DNA of 64,000 nt from JAGTVG01 sp964543195 (GCA_964543195.1 CAZIXF010000003.1:87783-151782), one strand, 5' to 3'. Positions 29,528 through 37,888 are shown, counted from the stretch's first letter. Program-made: numbers and translations. The notes: generated by a model not told the origin, from the letters alone.

Positions 29528-29623
29528 ATGCTATCTTTCTTATTTATCCTTAATATATAAATTACTGATTAAAATATTTACTTTTGTTTTTACAAAATTA
29601 CATAATTATTTTTTTTTGCTTCT

Positions 29624-30403
29624 ATGGCTTTTATCACTTTTCTGTCAGACTTCGGGGAGGAAGATCATTACGTCTCTGCCGTGAAAGCCAGTATTCTGCA
29701 AACCGATCCCTCCCTGCAGGTCATTGATATAAGCCATCATGTCGATCCGTTCGATATTGGTCATGGGGCTTTTGTATTGAAATCGGTGTATCGCGATTTT
29801 CCCGAAGGCACCGTTCACCTGGTGGCAGTGAACTCGGTAGTCAATCCGGGGGGCAGGTATATAGGTGTGAAACTCGACGGCCATTATTTTGTAGGTGCCG
29901 ACAACGGGTTGATCAGCCTGGTGAATGACGGTGATCCGGAGCTGATCATAGAGCTGGAGCAGAAAGAGGATGTCGTACAGGTATCGCCGGTAAAGTTGCT
30001 GCTTGCCTGTGTGGCGGCCCGGATAGCGGGTGGCGAGGATATGAAGAAGATGGGCAAAAAGGTGGATGATTATTACCGGCTGCTGGCCCGCCAGATCAAA
30101 GCCACGAAGAAGCAGATCTCCGGAAGTGTGGTAAGGGTGGATCATTACGGCAACCTGATCACCAATATAGAAAAGAAGATCTTCGACATGGTGCACAAGG
30201 ATAGACCCCTGCAGGTGAAATTCGGCAAGGAGCAGCTTGGAAGGATCCATTTTTCCTATACGGCCGTAGAACCGGGTGAATGTTTTGCCGTTTTCAACAG
30301 TATGGGTTATCTTGAGATCGGAATTAACAAGGGGCATGCGGCGGAGTTGCTGGGCCTTGGATATGACAGCCCCGTGATCCTCAATTTTTCAGAAAATGAA
30401 TGA
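29624..30403 (+). CDS. SAM hydrolase/SAM-dependent halogenase family (DUF62)
   Basis: The 259-residue protein starts MAFITFLSDFGEEDHYVSAV and has the family markers SHHVDPFDIGHGAFVLKS, VHLVAVNSVVNPG, FVGADNGLISLV and the C-terminal DHYGNLITNIEKK / FNSMGYLEIGINKGHAAELLG. The family includes S-adenosyl-L-methionine hydroxide adenosyltransferases, which cleave SAM to adenosine and methionine, and the rarer chlorinases and fluorinases; the common members are hydrolases. Its last 8 bases overlap the start of the next gene. Confidence 0.92.
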   Translation: MAFITFLSDFGEEDHYVSAVKASILQTDPSLQVIDISHHVDPFDIGHGAFVLKSVYRDFPEGTVHLVAVNSVVNPGGRYIGVKLDGHYFVGADNGLISLVNDGDPELIIELEQKEDVVQVSPVKLLLACVAARIAGGEDMKKMGKKVDDYYRLLARQIKATKKQISGSVVRVDHYGNLITNIEKKIFDMVHKDRPLQVKFGKEQLGRIHFSYTAVEPGECFAVFNSMGYLEIGINKGHAAELLGLGYDSPVILNFSENE

Positions 30404-30701
30404 CAATAAACTTATACGAACCGTACGAATGATCTTCAGGGAGGACGAAGTCGAACAGTTCCTGGAGTTATACCGCAAATCGCATACACGCATCCGTGAT
30501 TTTGAGGGTTGCCTGCATGTGGAATTATGGCAGGATTACCATACCCCGAATGTTTTTACCTCTTATAGCGAGTGGGAAAGTGAAGACGCGCTGGAGGCTT
30601 ACCGGCAGTCCGGGCTTTTCAGGGATATCTGGCGTGGCACCAAACGTTTTTTTGCCGAGCGTCCCGTGGCCCGGTCACTCCGAAGGCTCGATGATTTTTA
30701 A
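30396..30701 (+). CDS. Antibiotic biosynthesis monooxygenase (ABM) domain protein
   Basis: The 101-residue protein has the ABM pattern: RTVRMIFREDEVEQFLELYRK near the start, then IRDFEGCLHVELWQDYHTPNVFTSYSEWESEDALEAYRQS. This is the small dimeric ferredoxin-like fold shared by quinol monooxygenases and heme-degrading IsdG-type proteins. The substrate is unknown; many act on small aromatic or oxidised metabolites. The gene overlaps the SAM hydrolase gene by 8 bases and ends before the gene-poor tRNA region. Confidence 0.85.
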   Translation: MNDNKLIRTVRMIFREDEVEQFLELYRKSHTRIRDFEGCLHVELWQDYHTPNVFTSYSEWESEDALEAYRQSGLFRDIWRGTKRFFAERPVARSLRRLDDF

Positions 30702-30863
30702 AAAACTGTTTTCCATTGTAATTTATGGAAAGATTGGTGAATTTTGCCTTGTTCTGCAGAGCTTGGAGCAAAGGGGACCGCCACTTTCGGGTGTTCGGAT
30801 CTATTTCAGGGGTATAAGCAGGATAGAGAGCCGGGATACCGGGCTTTTGCTTAATGATTGATT

Positions 30864-31020
30864 CTGCGTTCCTTGTGTTCTTTACTATAAAAACCCTGCG
30901 TTCCTTACGCTCTTTACGGTTAAAAACCTTAGATCAATGGCGTTCTTTGCGGTTAAAACTGAAAACACTGCATTTTCCTTATTCTTTGCGGTTTAATACT
31001 GCGTTCTTTGCGGATAAATC
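30864..31020 (+). repeat. Degenerate tandem repeat array around CGTTCTTTGCGGTTAAA
   Basis: About six to seven degenerate units with core TGCGTTC(C/T)TT(T)(G/A)CGGTTAAAAA occur in 157 bases, for example near 30887, 30938 and 30999. Their reverse complement (AACCGCAAAGAACGCAAAG-like) is a repeat I have seen in Bacteroidota intergenic DNA. The open frame across it (30854-31087) is only a translation of the repeats and is not a gene. It takes up part of the 437-base gap between the ABM gene and tRNA-Leu. Confidence 0.7.
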
Positions 31021-31034
31021 TGCCGTTAGAAGAT

Positions 31035-31053
31035 GCCGAAGTGGCGGAATTGG
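31035..31053 (+). pseudogene. Possible tRNA-Leu 5' fragment
   Basis: The 19 bases GCCGAAGTGGCGGAATTGG match the acceptor/D-arm start of many bacterial tRNA-Leu genes and resemble the 5' end of the intact tRNA-Leu starting 104 bases downstream. The sequence after it does not continue as a tRNA. Chance similarity cannot be excluded because the match is short. TGGCGG (31042-31047) and CCGCCA (31095-31100) could also close a larger stem. Confidence 0.35.
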
Positions 31054-31138
31054 CCTTACCTGCCGAAGCTATAGCCTGGGAAGGTAGATGCGTCCCGCCA
31101 TTAAAAATTAATTATCTTTGTAAAGAATCATTATAAAT

Positions 31139-31222
31139 GCCTGAGTGGCGGAACTGGTAGACGCGCTGCACTCAAAATGCAGTTCCTTCACAGGAGTGTC
31201 GGTTCGAGTCCGACCTCAGGTA
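31139..31222 (+). tRNA. tRNA-Leu (anticodon CAA)
   Basis: The 84-base sequence folds as a class II tRNA. The acceptor stem is GCCTGAG/CTCAGGT with a G-T first pair and A as discriminator. The D arm has GGTAGACGCG, the anticodon stem is CTGCA/TGCAG with loop CTCAAAA (anticodon CAA, reading UUG), there is a long variable arm, and the T arm carries GGTTCGAGTCC. CCA is not encoded, which fits Bacteroidota. It is a single tRNA gene in a gene-poor stretch. Confidence 0.95.
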
Positions 31223-31230
31223 CGAGATAT

Positions 31231-31294
31231 TTGGTGATTTGGTGATTTAGTGATTTAGTGATTTACTGAATGACTGATTTGGTGGTTTGGTGAT
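31231..31294 (+). repeat. Short-period repeat (GTGATTTAG/GGTGATTTG units) after tRNA-Leu
   Basis: Just downstream of the tRNA are six to seven direct copies of a 9-base unit alternating GGTGATTT and AGTGATTT. Related GATTTAGTGA/GATTGAGTGA words recur to about 31460. This looks like simple-sequence expansion rather than a gene. Confidence 0.65.
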
Positions 31295-32194
31295 GTTTTT
31301 GTCTGACCGCTGGATTCCTGCCTTATTATCTCTCCCGTTCCTTTAAGAGCATGCTGTCAATATTGCTTCGGGGTATGTTCGATACCTGCCTAAAGAAAGG
31401 AGTCTTTGATGATTTAGTGAAAAAGGGGTTGATTGAGTGAATGAGTTAATGATTGAATGAAAACCCTTGAGTTATAAATTATACTTTTTGTCGGGTTTGT
31501 CCCGCTGATCCCTTTCCCACCTTCAGCCAGGATTAATCGGGAATGCCTTGGTATAGAGGTTGTATCCCATTAAATCTGGGTTGAATGAAAAAATGGAAAT
31601 GAGGCTTAAAATTGACAATCGTCTACACTTAAATCGTATCTGATATCACGATGGTCGAATATGTTATAAGCCTCATTCCGGAACACTCATAATCAGGCAG
31701 TCATTTTATATTTATTTATTCATCTGCATAATACGCTGTGGATCATCCCAGGAAGTGAAATACATTTACCATCAATAGTTCCGAAACGCGTGCATAAACA
31801 GTTCCCAACCAATCCTTTTCCCTGCCTGATATTTTTCATCTCATAACCCAAAAAAATGACTTATAAGACTGGCGTTTAGTTGAACAAAAGACTCATGCAG
31901 ATCATAACCGGTAACAGCTATTTCACGAAATTAAAGTAGGATTATTGATTTAATTAAAAAATTCTTATTCGAGTTAAATCATACTGAGGTAATTTTTGTC
32001 CCTGGATCTTGATATATTTTATAATCAGACGATTCTTTATTTCGGATAAAAAAATAATTCACTTTATCAGGTCAATTATTTTTCAACAACAAGGTATGTA
32101 AGAGCAGCATCTAAGATTAATAAATATTCAGATATAATGCTTTTTTATAAAATATGGGTTGAATCATTACATCCGGGGCTGGCGGGCTCAGGTG
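31295..32194. other. Gene-poor interval downstream of tRNA-Leu
   Basis: About 900 bases with no credible gene on either strand. It holds further short GATTTAGTGA/GATTGAGTGA words up to about 31460 and an inverted repeat with arms 31595-31608 and 31667-31679 (GGAAATGAGGCTTA against TAAGCCTCATTCC) that could form a large hairpin. The second half, to 32160, is A+T-rich and shows nothing else I can name. Confidence 0.6.
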
Positions 32195-32491
32195 TCAGGG
32201 CCGAGGCATCACCAGGTCGACGACTCGGAAAATATGGGAGCTCACCACGGTCCTGAGTTCGTTGGTCCTCTCATTGACTTCACTGAAATCCCTGTCGGGA
32301 AAAACCGCATTGAACATCTCCTGGTAATTCATGTCGTAGTATTTGTTCAGATCACTGACCGCATTGACCGTTACATACTGATATTCGTTCCTGGGATTGG
32401 GAAACACGCTCCAGACCGACCAGTTTGTCAAAATACCCTTTTCAATGGCCTTTTCATGAATGGGTTTGTATACCTCCCTTTCCCAGGTCAC
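32195..32491 (-). pseudogene. C-terminal remnant of a small secreted protein gene
   Basis: The frame reads YVTWEREVYKPIHEKAIEKG and NWSVWSVFPNPRNEYQYVTV, then SHIFRVVDLVMPRP before the stop. It looks like the C-terminal domain of a Bacteroidota secreted protein whose full-length form would have a signal peptide. Upstream, the frame extends only a few codons (KPGNGQDY) to an in-frame TGA near 32520, and no signal peptide is found in any frame. The GTG at 32491 is unlikely to be a true start. I therefore treat it as an inactivated gene fragment. Confidence 0.55.
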
Positions 32492-32654
32492 ATAATCCTG
32501 GCCGTTACCGGGTTTTCATGGCATTGAAGTTTTGGTGAGGAAAATATTTTTTTATAAACTTACAATTTAATACATACCGATCTCTATTTCAAGTATTTAG
32601 GATAATAGTTGATATTCCCTCGTGTGGGATTTAAGCTGAAGAACTGTTTGAGCG

Positions 32655-32789
32655 ATGATTAAGTATTTTGTTTCGGTCATGGGGACATTCCTTTTATGGG
32701 GATGCGATGGACAGGAGCAGAAGAGCTATTTACCAATTCATATTTTGAATAAAGGGGTTCCGATCTATTCAGGGAATTCTCCTCTGTGA
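32655..32789 (+). pseudogene. Truncated lipoprotein start (44 residues)
   Basis: An ATG at 32655 opens a clear lipoprotein signal (MIKYFVSVMGTFLLWGCDG, lipobox LWGC) and a short mature part (SYLPIHILNKGVPIYSGN) before a TGA at 32787. The length is too short for a usual lipoprotein, so this is probably the 5' remnant of a gene whose remainder has been lost. It could also be a real tiny lipoprotein. The rest of the 447-base gap around it (32492-32938) holds nothing else that I recognise. Confidence 0.4.
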
Positions 32790-32938
32790 CAATTTCACTG
32801 ACAATCCGGGTAGATAGGATTTCATCAGATCACACCTTTAATTAATGGACTAAGAGGAGTCGACCAGCATGTTGCCTACCATTGTTTTCTACCGGATTTT
32901 TCGCTATCTTGATATAGATTATTGAAACCCGGTCTGAA

Positions 32939-34237
32939 ATGGCATCCTCTTTAAAATCCACATCGCTATTATGGATCGTTATCCATCTCAGTATACCCGC
33001 ATATACCGGGCCAACCCAGGCGGGCAAGGTGCTGGTGCTTGCCGCCGAATGTGCCATACAGCCGGCCTGTGCCGATTATATCCGGGAAGGGATCGAAGCG
33101 GCAGAGGGTCAGGATGCCGAATTTGTGGTCATCAAACTGAATACACCCGGCGGTCTGCTTAAATCCACCAGGGTGATCGTCACGGAGATCCTCGAGGCGG
33201 ATGTGCCCGTAGGTGTATATGTGTCCCCGTCAGGTGCCCAGGCTGCTTCAGCGGGGGTATTTATCACCCTGGCCGGGCATATTGCCGCCATGGCTCCCGG
33301 AACCAATATAGGAGCGGCCCATCCGGTCTCGATGCAGGGTCAGGCCGATTCCACCATGATTGAAAAGGCCACCAATGATGCGGCGGCCTTCATCCGGTCC
33401 ATCAGCGGAGAACGCAAAAGGAATGTCGAATGGGCCGAGGATGCCGTGCGTAAAAGCCTTTCCATCACAGAGACGGAAGCCCTGGATAAAAATGTGATCG
33501 ACGTGGTGGCGAAAGATGTGAGGGAATTACTGGAACAGATCGATGGCAGGGAGGTGGATGTGGATAATGAAATGATCGTGCTGCATACTGCCGATGCGGA
33601 GATCGTCCCCTATGACATGACCTTTGCCCAGAAATTGTTGAGCATACTGAGCGATCCCAATCTGGCCTATATACTGTTGATCCTCGGTCTGTATGGCATC
33701 ATCTTCGAATTATACAGCCCCGGTGCGATCTTTCCGGGCGTGATCGGGGGCATCAGCCTGATCCTTGCCTTTTATTCCATGCATACCCTGCCCGTGAATT
33801 ATGCAGGCCTGGCCTTAATAATTTTTGCAATTATCCTGTTTATTCTCGAAATTAAGGTAGTCAGTCAGGGTATCCTCACCATCGGCGGGGTTTTATCCCT
33901 TTTACTGGGTTCGCTGATGCTGATGGATGAGGGTCCGTTTTTGGATGTTATGCAGATCTCAATTGAATTGATAATCCTGGTGGTGGTCCTTACCGCTGCA
34001 TTTTTTCTGTTTGCGATCACTTTCGCCATTAAGGCCCATAAAAACAAGATAACCACGGGCAAGGAAGGGATCGTAGGAGAAAAGGGGATCACCATGTCAG
34101 CCCTCAAGCCCCTTGGAGAGGTTAAGGTACACGGGGAGATCTGGCGTGCGAAGAGTGTGGACGGGAATATTAAAAAGGGCATAGAGGTCGAGGTGGTAGG
34201 TGTGGAAAATTTACGGTTGGAGGTAAAAAAAGCCTGA
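32939..34237 (+). CDS. nfeD: NfeD family membrane protein with ClpP-like serine protease domain
   Basis: The 432-residue protein has a signal or membrane segment near the N-terminus, a ClpP/SppA-like protease domain (residues ~28-220) with KLNTPGGLLKSTR and SPSGAQAASAGVFIT (catalytic Ser about 104), several membrane helices (~235-370), and a C-terminal OB-fold NfeD domain (GKEGIVGEKGITMSALKPLG). This is the long NfeD1b form. Characterised archaeal relatives cleave the C-terminus of the partner stomatin. The next gene, 37 bases on, encodes that partner type. Confidence 0.92.
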   Translation: MASSLKSTSLLWIVIHLSIPAYTGPTQAGKVLVLAAECAIQPACADYIREGIEAAEGQDAEFVVIKLNTPGGLLKSTRVIVTEILEADVPVGVYVSPSGAQAASAGVFITLAGHIAAMAPGTNIGAAHPVSMQGQADSTMIEKATNDAAAFIRSISGERKRNVEWAEDAVRKSLSITETEALDKNVIDVVAKDVRELLEQIDGREVDVDNEMIVLHTADAEIVPYDMTFAQKLLSILSDPNLAYILLILGLYGIIFELYSPGAIFPGVIGGISLILAFYSMHTLPVNYAGLALIIFAIILFILEIKVVSQGILTIGGVLSLLLGSLMLMDEGPFLDVMQISIELIILVVVLTAAFFLFAITFAIKAHKNKITTGKEGIVGEKGITMSALKPLGEVKVHGEIWRAKSVDGNIKKGIEVEVVGVENLRLEVKKA

Positions 34238-34274
34238 TTGATCCGATTTTTAAATCTATAAATAACTTAACGCC

Positions 34275-35051
34275 ATGGTCAATTCAACAATTTACATCGG
34301 TATTATCGTTGCCTTTATCATCATTCTGCTAGCCAGCGCGGTAAGGATCCTGAGAGAATATGAGCGGGGAGTCGTATTCCGGCTGGGAAGGCTGATCGGG
34401 GAAAAAGGGCCGGGACTTATTTTTCTTATCCCGGTAGTAGATACTATGGCCAGGGTAAGTTTGCGTACGGTGGTCATGGATGTGCCTGAACAGGATGTGA
34501 TCACCATCGATAATGTATCACTAAAGGTGAATGCCGTGGTGTATTTCAGGGTTGTACAGGCGGATAAGGCTGTAGTGGAAGTGGAGCGTTATCTTGAAGC
34601 CACTTCCCAGCTTTCTCAGACAACCCTGCGGAGCGTGCTCGGTCAGTCCAAGCTGGATGAGATCCTGGCTGAGCGCGACAAGATCAACCTGAAATTACAG
34701 CAGATCATCGACAGCCATACCGATCCCTGGGGTATTAAAGTATCCTCTGTGGAAGTGAAGCATGTCGATCTCCCCATCGAGATGCAGCGGGTGATGGCCA
34801 GGCAGGCGGAAGCTGAGCGCGAAAGGAGGGCCAAGGTGATCCACGCGGAGGGTGAATTCCAGGCCAGCAAAAGATTAAAGGAAGCCGCTACGAACCTCTC
34901 TGCCGAACCCACAGCACTGCAATTGAGGTTCCTGCAGACTTTGACGGAAGTGGCCTCGGAGAAAAACTCCACTACCATCTTCCCGGTACCCATCGACCTG
35001 CTGAAACCCTTTATCAAGGGGTTTGAAAAGCAGAAGAAGGAAGGAGAGTAG
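34275..35051 (+). CDS. Slipin (stomatin-like SPFH/band 7 protein)
   Basis: The 258-residue protein has one N-terminal membrane segment (residues ~4-22) and an SPFH domain with REYERGVVFRLGRLIGEKGPG, VVMDVPEQDVITIDNVSLKVNAVVYFRV and TTLRSVLGQSKLDEILAERD. A helical, charged coiled-coil follows (MQRVMARQAEAERERRAKVIHAEGEFQA). Slipins form oligomeric rings in membrane microdomains. The pairing with NfeD is a conserved bacterial and archaeal two-gene unit, which supports both assignments. Confidence 0.93.
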   Translation: MVNSTIYIGIIVAFIIILLASAVRILREYERGVVFRLGRLIGEKGPGLIFLIPVVDTMARVSLRTVVMDVPEQDVITIDNVSLKVNAVVYFRVVQADKAVVEVERYLEATSQLSQTTLRSVLGQSKLDEILAERDKINLKLQQIIDSHTDPWGIKVSSVEVKHVDLPIEMQRVMARQAEAERERRAKVIHAEGEFQASKRLKEAATNLSAEPTALQLRFLQTLTEVASEKNSTTIFPVPIDLLKPFIKGFEKQKKEGE

Positions 35052-35306
35052 GGGATAGCTGACCGGGAGACTACCACGGACTCCTGCCGTCGCCCTCGGA
35101 GTGATGCTGACGAAGGGGAGACCTCCACGGCCTCCTGTGGCCATACTACCCATAAAGAACTTCTGAGAAAGAACAGATCCTCGGAAGCTTCAGGATTGAA
35201 TTAACAGCATATATGTCATATATACTGCAAGCATTTTCAAAATGTTTCTACTAAAGCACTCATCGTATGACTCCAAGTCATACGATGAGAATTAACGCGA
35301 TGAGTA
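35052..35306. other. Intergenic interval with a hairpin, before repeat copy 3
   Basis: No gene is seen between slipin and the repeat. A perfect 14-bp inverted repeat with a 3-base loop (CCA) lies at 35259-35289 (arm CTCATCGTATGACT). The word TCATANGATGAG recurs on both sides of repeat copy 3 (about 35278-35289, 35550-35561 and 35578-35589), hinting that copy 3 interrupts an older short-repeat array. The first ~100 bases after slipin contain an imperfect direct repeat rich in CCACGG/CTCCTG words. Confidence 0.6.
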
Positions 35307-35541
35307 TTAAACCCGATTATTCATAAACCATTCTCAAAATAAACCGTTTTTACTATTTAAAATATTTATTATCAGGTAGTTATAAAAAGGGATTAACCCC
35401 TGATAAGCGCAATTCAGTAGCCTATTTCTGGGCTATTTGATTAAGTATAAGAATTTCAAAACCCTATATAATTCTTTGATTATCAAGAAATTGCGCTTAA
35501 TCGGCCCTTCGGGCGAAAAATTTATGAATTTTTCGGGTTAA
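35307..35541 (+). repeat. 235-bp structured interspersed repeat, copy 3
   Basis: Direct-orientation copy, identical to copy 4 apart from a C-to-A change at the fifth base (TTAAACCC). All internal stems are intact. It lies between the convergent ends of the slipin and phosphoesterase genes and is surrounded by a different short repeat (GATGAGTA words). After it, to 35656, there are only further copies of that short motif. Confidence 0.9.
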
Positions 35542-35656
35542 GACTTGGAATCATAAGATGAGTAATAACGCTTTAAGTCATAGGATGAGTATGAGTTATA
35601 ACGTTACGTAACCGGGGTTCCCGCACCTCCGGTCCGGGATGATGGAAATGAAACAC

Positions 35657-37348
35657 TTACCGCTCCGCTTCGCTCCCCACAATCCGTACCGAATGATAAT
35701 CGGTGAAAGTGCGTCCGTACATATCCTTTACCCGTATCTCGAAGGCCACGCGGCCCACAGGCCAGTCGGTGCCTATGGACGCCTCCCAGATGTGCGACGA
35801 TTCCCTTGGACGGGGAAGATCACGTCCGGGTAACGGTTCATCCGCGAGTTCGGGGTCGTTATTCCACTGTTCCACAAGACCCAGCTTTTCAAAATGTTCC
35901 CACCGCTCGGCCAGCTTTACATAATACGGGTCCGGTTTGTTTACCTTTTTCATCGGCCTCCATTCCTGCTCCCCGAACACCCGGTATTCCACCACGGTAC
36001 GTTCGCTGCCGTTGAAAAAATTGACAGTCAGCTTAGGGTCGGTACCGGAGCCGGCTACGATCCGTCTGGGCGTATGGATGTTCATCTGGTGGTCAGCCGG
36101 GCTTCCGGCTACCTTCCAGTCGATAATATACTCCACACCATTGAACTGGATGATGGAGTAACCGTTTGGCGTACCGTCGCGCATCATGGTATGTGGAATA
36201 TCGGTCTCTCCTTTCATACCGTTCCACCAGCTGCCTGAGGTGGTGCCCACATTAAAATGATGATGAGGCTGGGGTTGTGACCAATTGGTCGAGTCGGCAT
36301 GAAAGAACTTGTTTTCCAATACATGCGTATGGGCTGAGATCGAAAGGGTGTGCGGATGATCCTTCAACAGTTCGAACAGCTTTTTCTGGTCGCTTTGCCG
36401 GAATGAGTCACCGTGTTCCTCGAGGGGTATATGCATGGTAAGCACGACGAGGTCATCTTTTGGTACAGCCTTCAGATAATTCCCGACAAAGGTAAGCTGT
36501 TCCGGCCTGAGGCCGCCCACATAACCTCCCTCTTCAGGATTACGCGGATAGATGATATCATCCACCACGATAAAATGCACATCGCCATATACAAAAGCAT
36601 AGGTGGAGGGCCCGAATACCCTTTCGAATGTTTCGTCGGAGAGCTCATCACGGCTCGCTTCGAAGTTGATATCATGGTTCCCCATTACATTATACCAGGG
36701 AATGCCGATCAGGGCTACGGCGCGATTCAATGGATTAAAGAGAGGAAGACTGTCACCTACAATGTCACCCATGGTCATGCCGAATTCGAGGTCATCGCTG
36801 CCGATGAGCTCATGTACAATATCTTCGGCCACATAATCTACCTCGTCGGCGCTATAGGGTTGTGGATCGCCGAACACCACCATTTTATAATTCGATGTGC
36901 CGGTTTCCTGATAAAGCGGGAAATTGATCTCTTCGGGAAGCTCACCGGTCGGGGCAACACCCTTGTATTTAAAATCAGAAGGGGATCCTCCCGGTTTATG
37001 GATATAATAAAACTGAGGGAGGTTCACTTCGTTTACGGGGGTCATCCAGCCATTCGGCTTTATAACAAAAATAATAGCATCATCGGATACCGGCAAACCA
37101 TACCGTCCATCGCGGTCGGTGATCACTACCTCCCTGCCGTTGGAAACAGCCACGCCCGGAATTCCCTGTTCTTCCTCATCCATTACCTGATTCTTATTGT
37201 TATCGTTAAATACGGTGCCTGAAGCCAGTTTTTCATTTTCAGACGGGGCAATTTCCGAAGGCAGGGGCATGGCTGTTTCCGGCCTTTCCTGCCGGCATGC
37301 TGTAAAGGCCACCAGCATCAGAATAATAATTTTATAATAATTATGCAT
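35657..37348 (-). CDS. Secreted calcineurin-like metallophosphoesterase (lipoprotein)
   Basis: The 563-residue protein has a lipoprotein signal (ILMLVAFTAC, Cys at residue 18), an N-terminal Ig-like/SdrD-type domain (residues ~42-120, SGTVFNDNNKNQVMDEEEQGI) and a metallophosphoesterase core. The metal ligands are visible in VFGDPQP, MGDIVGD, VMGNHD, TMHIP and SISAHTHV. A C-terminal beta domain follows. Related Bacteroidota proteins are poorly characterised phosphohydrolases of the cell surface or periplasm. The substrate is unknown. Confidence 0.87.
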   Translation of the reverse strand: MHNYYKIIILMLVAFTACRQERPETAMPLPSEIAPSENEKLASGTVFNDNNKNQVMDEEEQGIPGVAVSNGREVVITDRDGRYGLPVSDDAIIFVIKPNGWMTPVNEVNLPQFYYIHKPGGSPSDFKYKGVAPTGELPEEINFPLYQETGTSNYKMVVFGDPQPYSADEVDYVAEDIVHELIGSDDLEFGMTMGDIVGDSLPLFNPLNRAVALIGIPWYNVMGNHDINFEASRDELSDETFERVFGPSTYAFVYGDVHFIVVDDIIYPRNPEEGGYVGGLRPEQLTFVGNYLKAVPKDDLVVLTMHIPLEEHGDSFRQSDQKKLFELLKDHPHTLSISAHTHVLENKFFHADSTNWSQPQPHHHFNVGTTSGSWWNGMKGETDIPHTMMRDGTPNGYSIIQFNGVEYIIDWKVAGSPADHQMNIHTPRRIVAGSGTDPKLTVNFFNGSERTVVEYRVFGEQEWRPMKKVNKPDPYYVKLAERWEHFEKLGLVEQWNNDPELADEPLPGRDLPRPRESSHIWEASIGTDWPVGRVAFEIRVKDMYGRTFTDYHSVRIVGSEAER

Positions 37349-37537
37349 AGATCATTTAGTTTTAGGATGAAATATTTCTAATTCCAAACATAAAAATAAA
37401 TATAAAACATCTGACGAACACCTGTATGATTTCTTTGTTAAGTTATCATATTGAATTCGCAGGATTAATTTTATGATTTTGGGTTTGAAGAGGAATATTT
37501 TTTTGTTATATTTTTAAATAATGTAAAACCGTTGCAT

Positions 37538-37822
37538 ATGACTGCATTTCATAAACAGTATTTGAGAATATCCAATATCATTCTCACGTTTATCGCTTTT
37601 TTATTTACCCAGGCGACGCTGTTTGCCCAGATCCCCAAAGGGGTGCCTCATCCGGATCAGAATGAACCGGTTAATACGACTACGGAGGTTCTTTTTTATT
37701 TTGTAATCCCAATAGTCCTGATCATTATCTATTTTATCTGGCGAAGACAGGTAAAAAAGAGAACGCAACAAAAGAAAAAAGAAAGAGAAGACAGGGATAT
37801 GGAAGACAATCCTGAAAAATAA
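37538..37822 (+). CDS. Small membrane protein, conserved hypothetical
   Basis: Starting at the ATG at 37538 (the TTG two codons earlier is less likely) gives 94 residues with a signal-like first segment (TFIAFLFTQATLFAQ), the short linker IPKGVPHPDQNEPVN, one strong membrane helix (VLFYFVIPIVLIIIYFIW) and a highly charged Lys/Glu tail. This layout of signal peptide, proline-rich stretch, one helix and basic tail is a small Bacteroidota protein of unknown role. Confidence 0.7.
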   Translation: MTAFHKQYLRISNIILTFIAFLFTQATLFAQIPKGVPHPDQNEPVNTTTEVLFYFVIPIVLIIIYFIWRRQVKKRTQQKKKEREDRDMEDNPEK

Positions 37823-37888
37823 AATTTTGGTTATTCTTCATTGTGAGACGATATTACAGCAGGTAATTTTAAAACCACTGTAATGCGG

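Noticed and set aside
29583..29614. Bacteroidota-type promoter (TTTG, 20 bases, TATTTTTT) before the SAM hydrolase gene
   Set aside because: It would leave a leader of only a few bases, and such words are frequent in this A+T-rich spacer.
29645..30337. 230-residue open frame on the minus strand
   Set aside because: It is antisense to the SAM hydrolase-type gene, which has full family motifs.
30864..31020. CRISPR array
   Set aside because: Units are degenerate, lack unique spacers of regular length, and no cas genes are near.
30854..31087. 77-residue open frame rich in LRSLRSLRLK
   Set aside because: It is a translation of the degenerate tandem repeat and has no start context or family match.
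32195..32491. Functional small gene starting at GTG 32491
   Set aside because: The frame continues upstream to a TGA with no signal peptide or good start, so it reads better as a remnant.
36413..37222. 269-residue open frame on the plus strand
   Set aside because: It is antisense to the metallophosphoesterase gene, whose motifs are clear.
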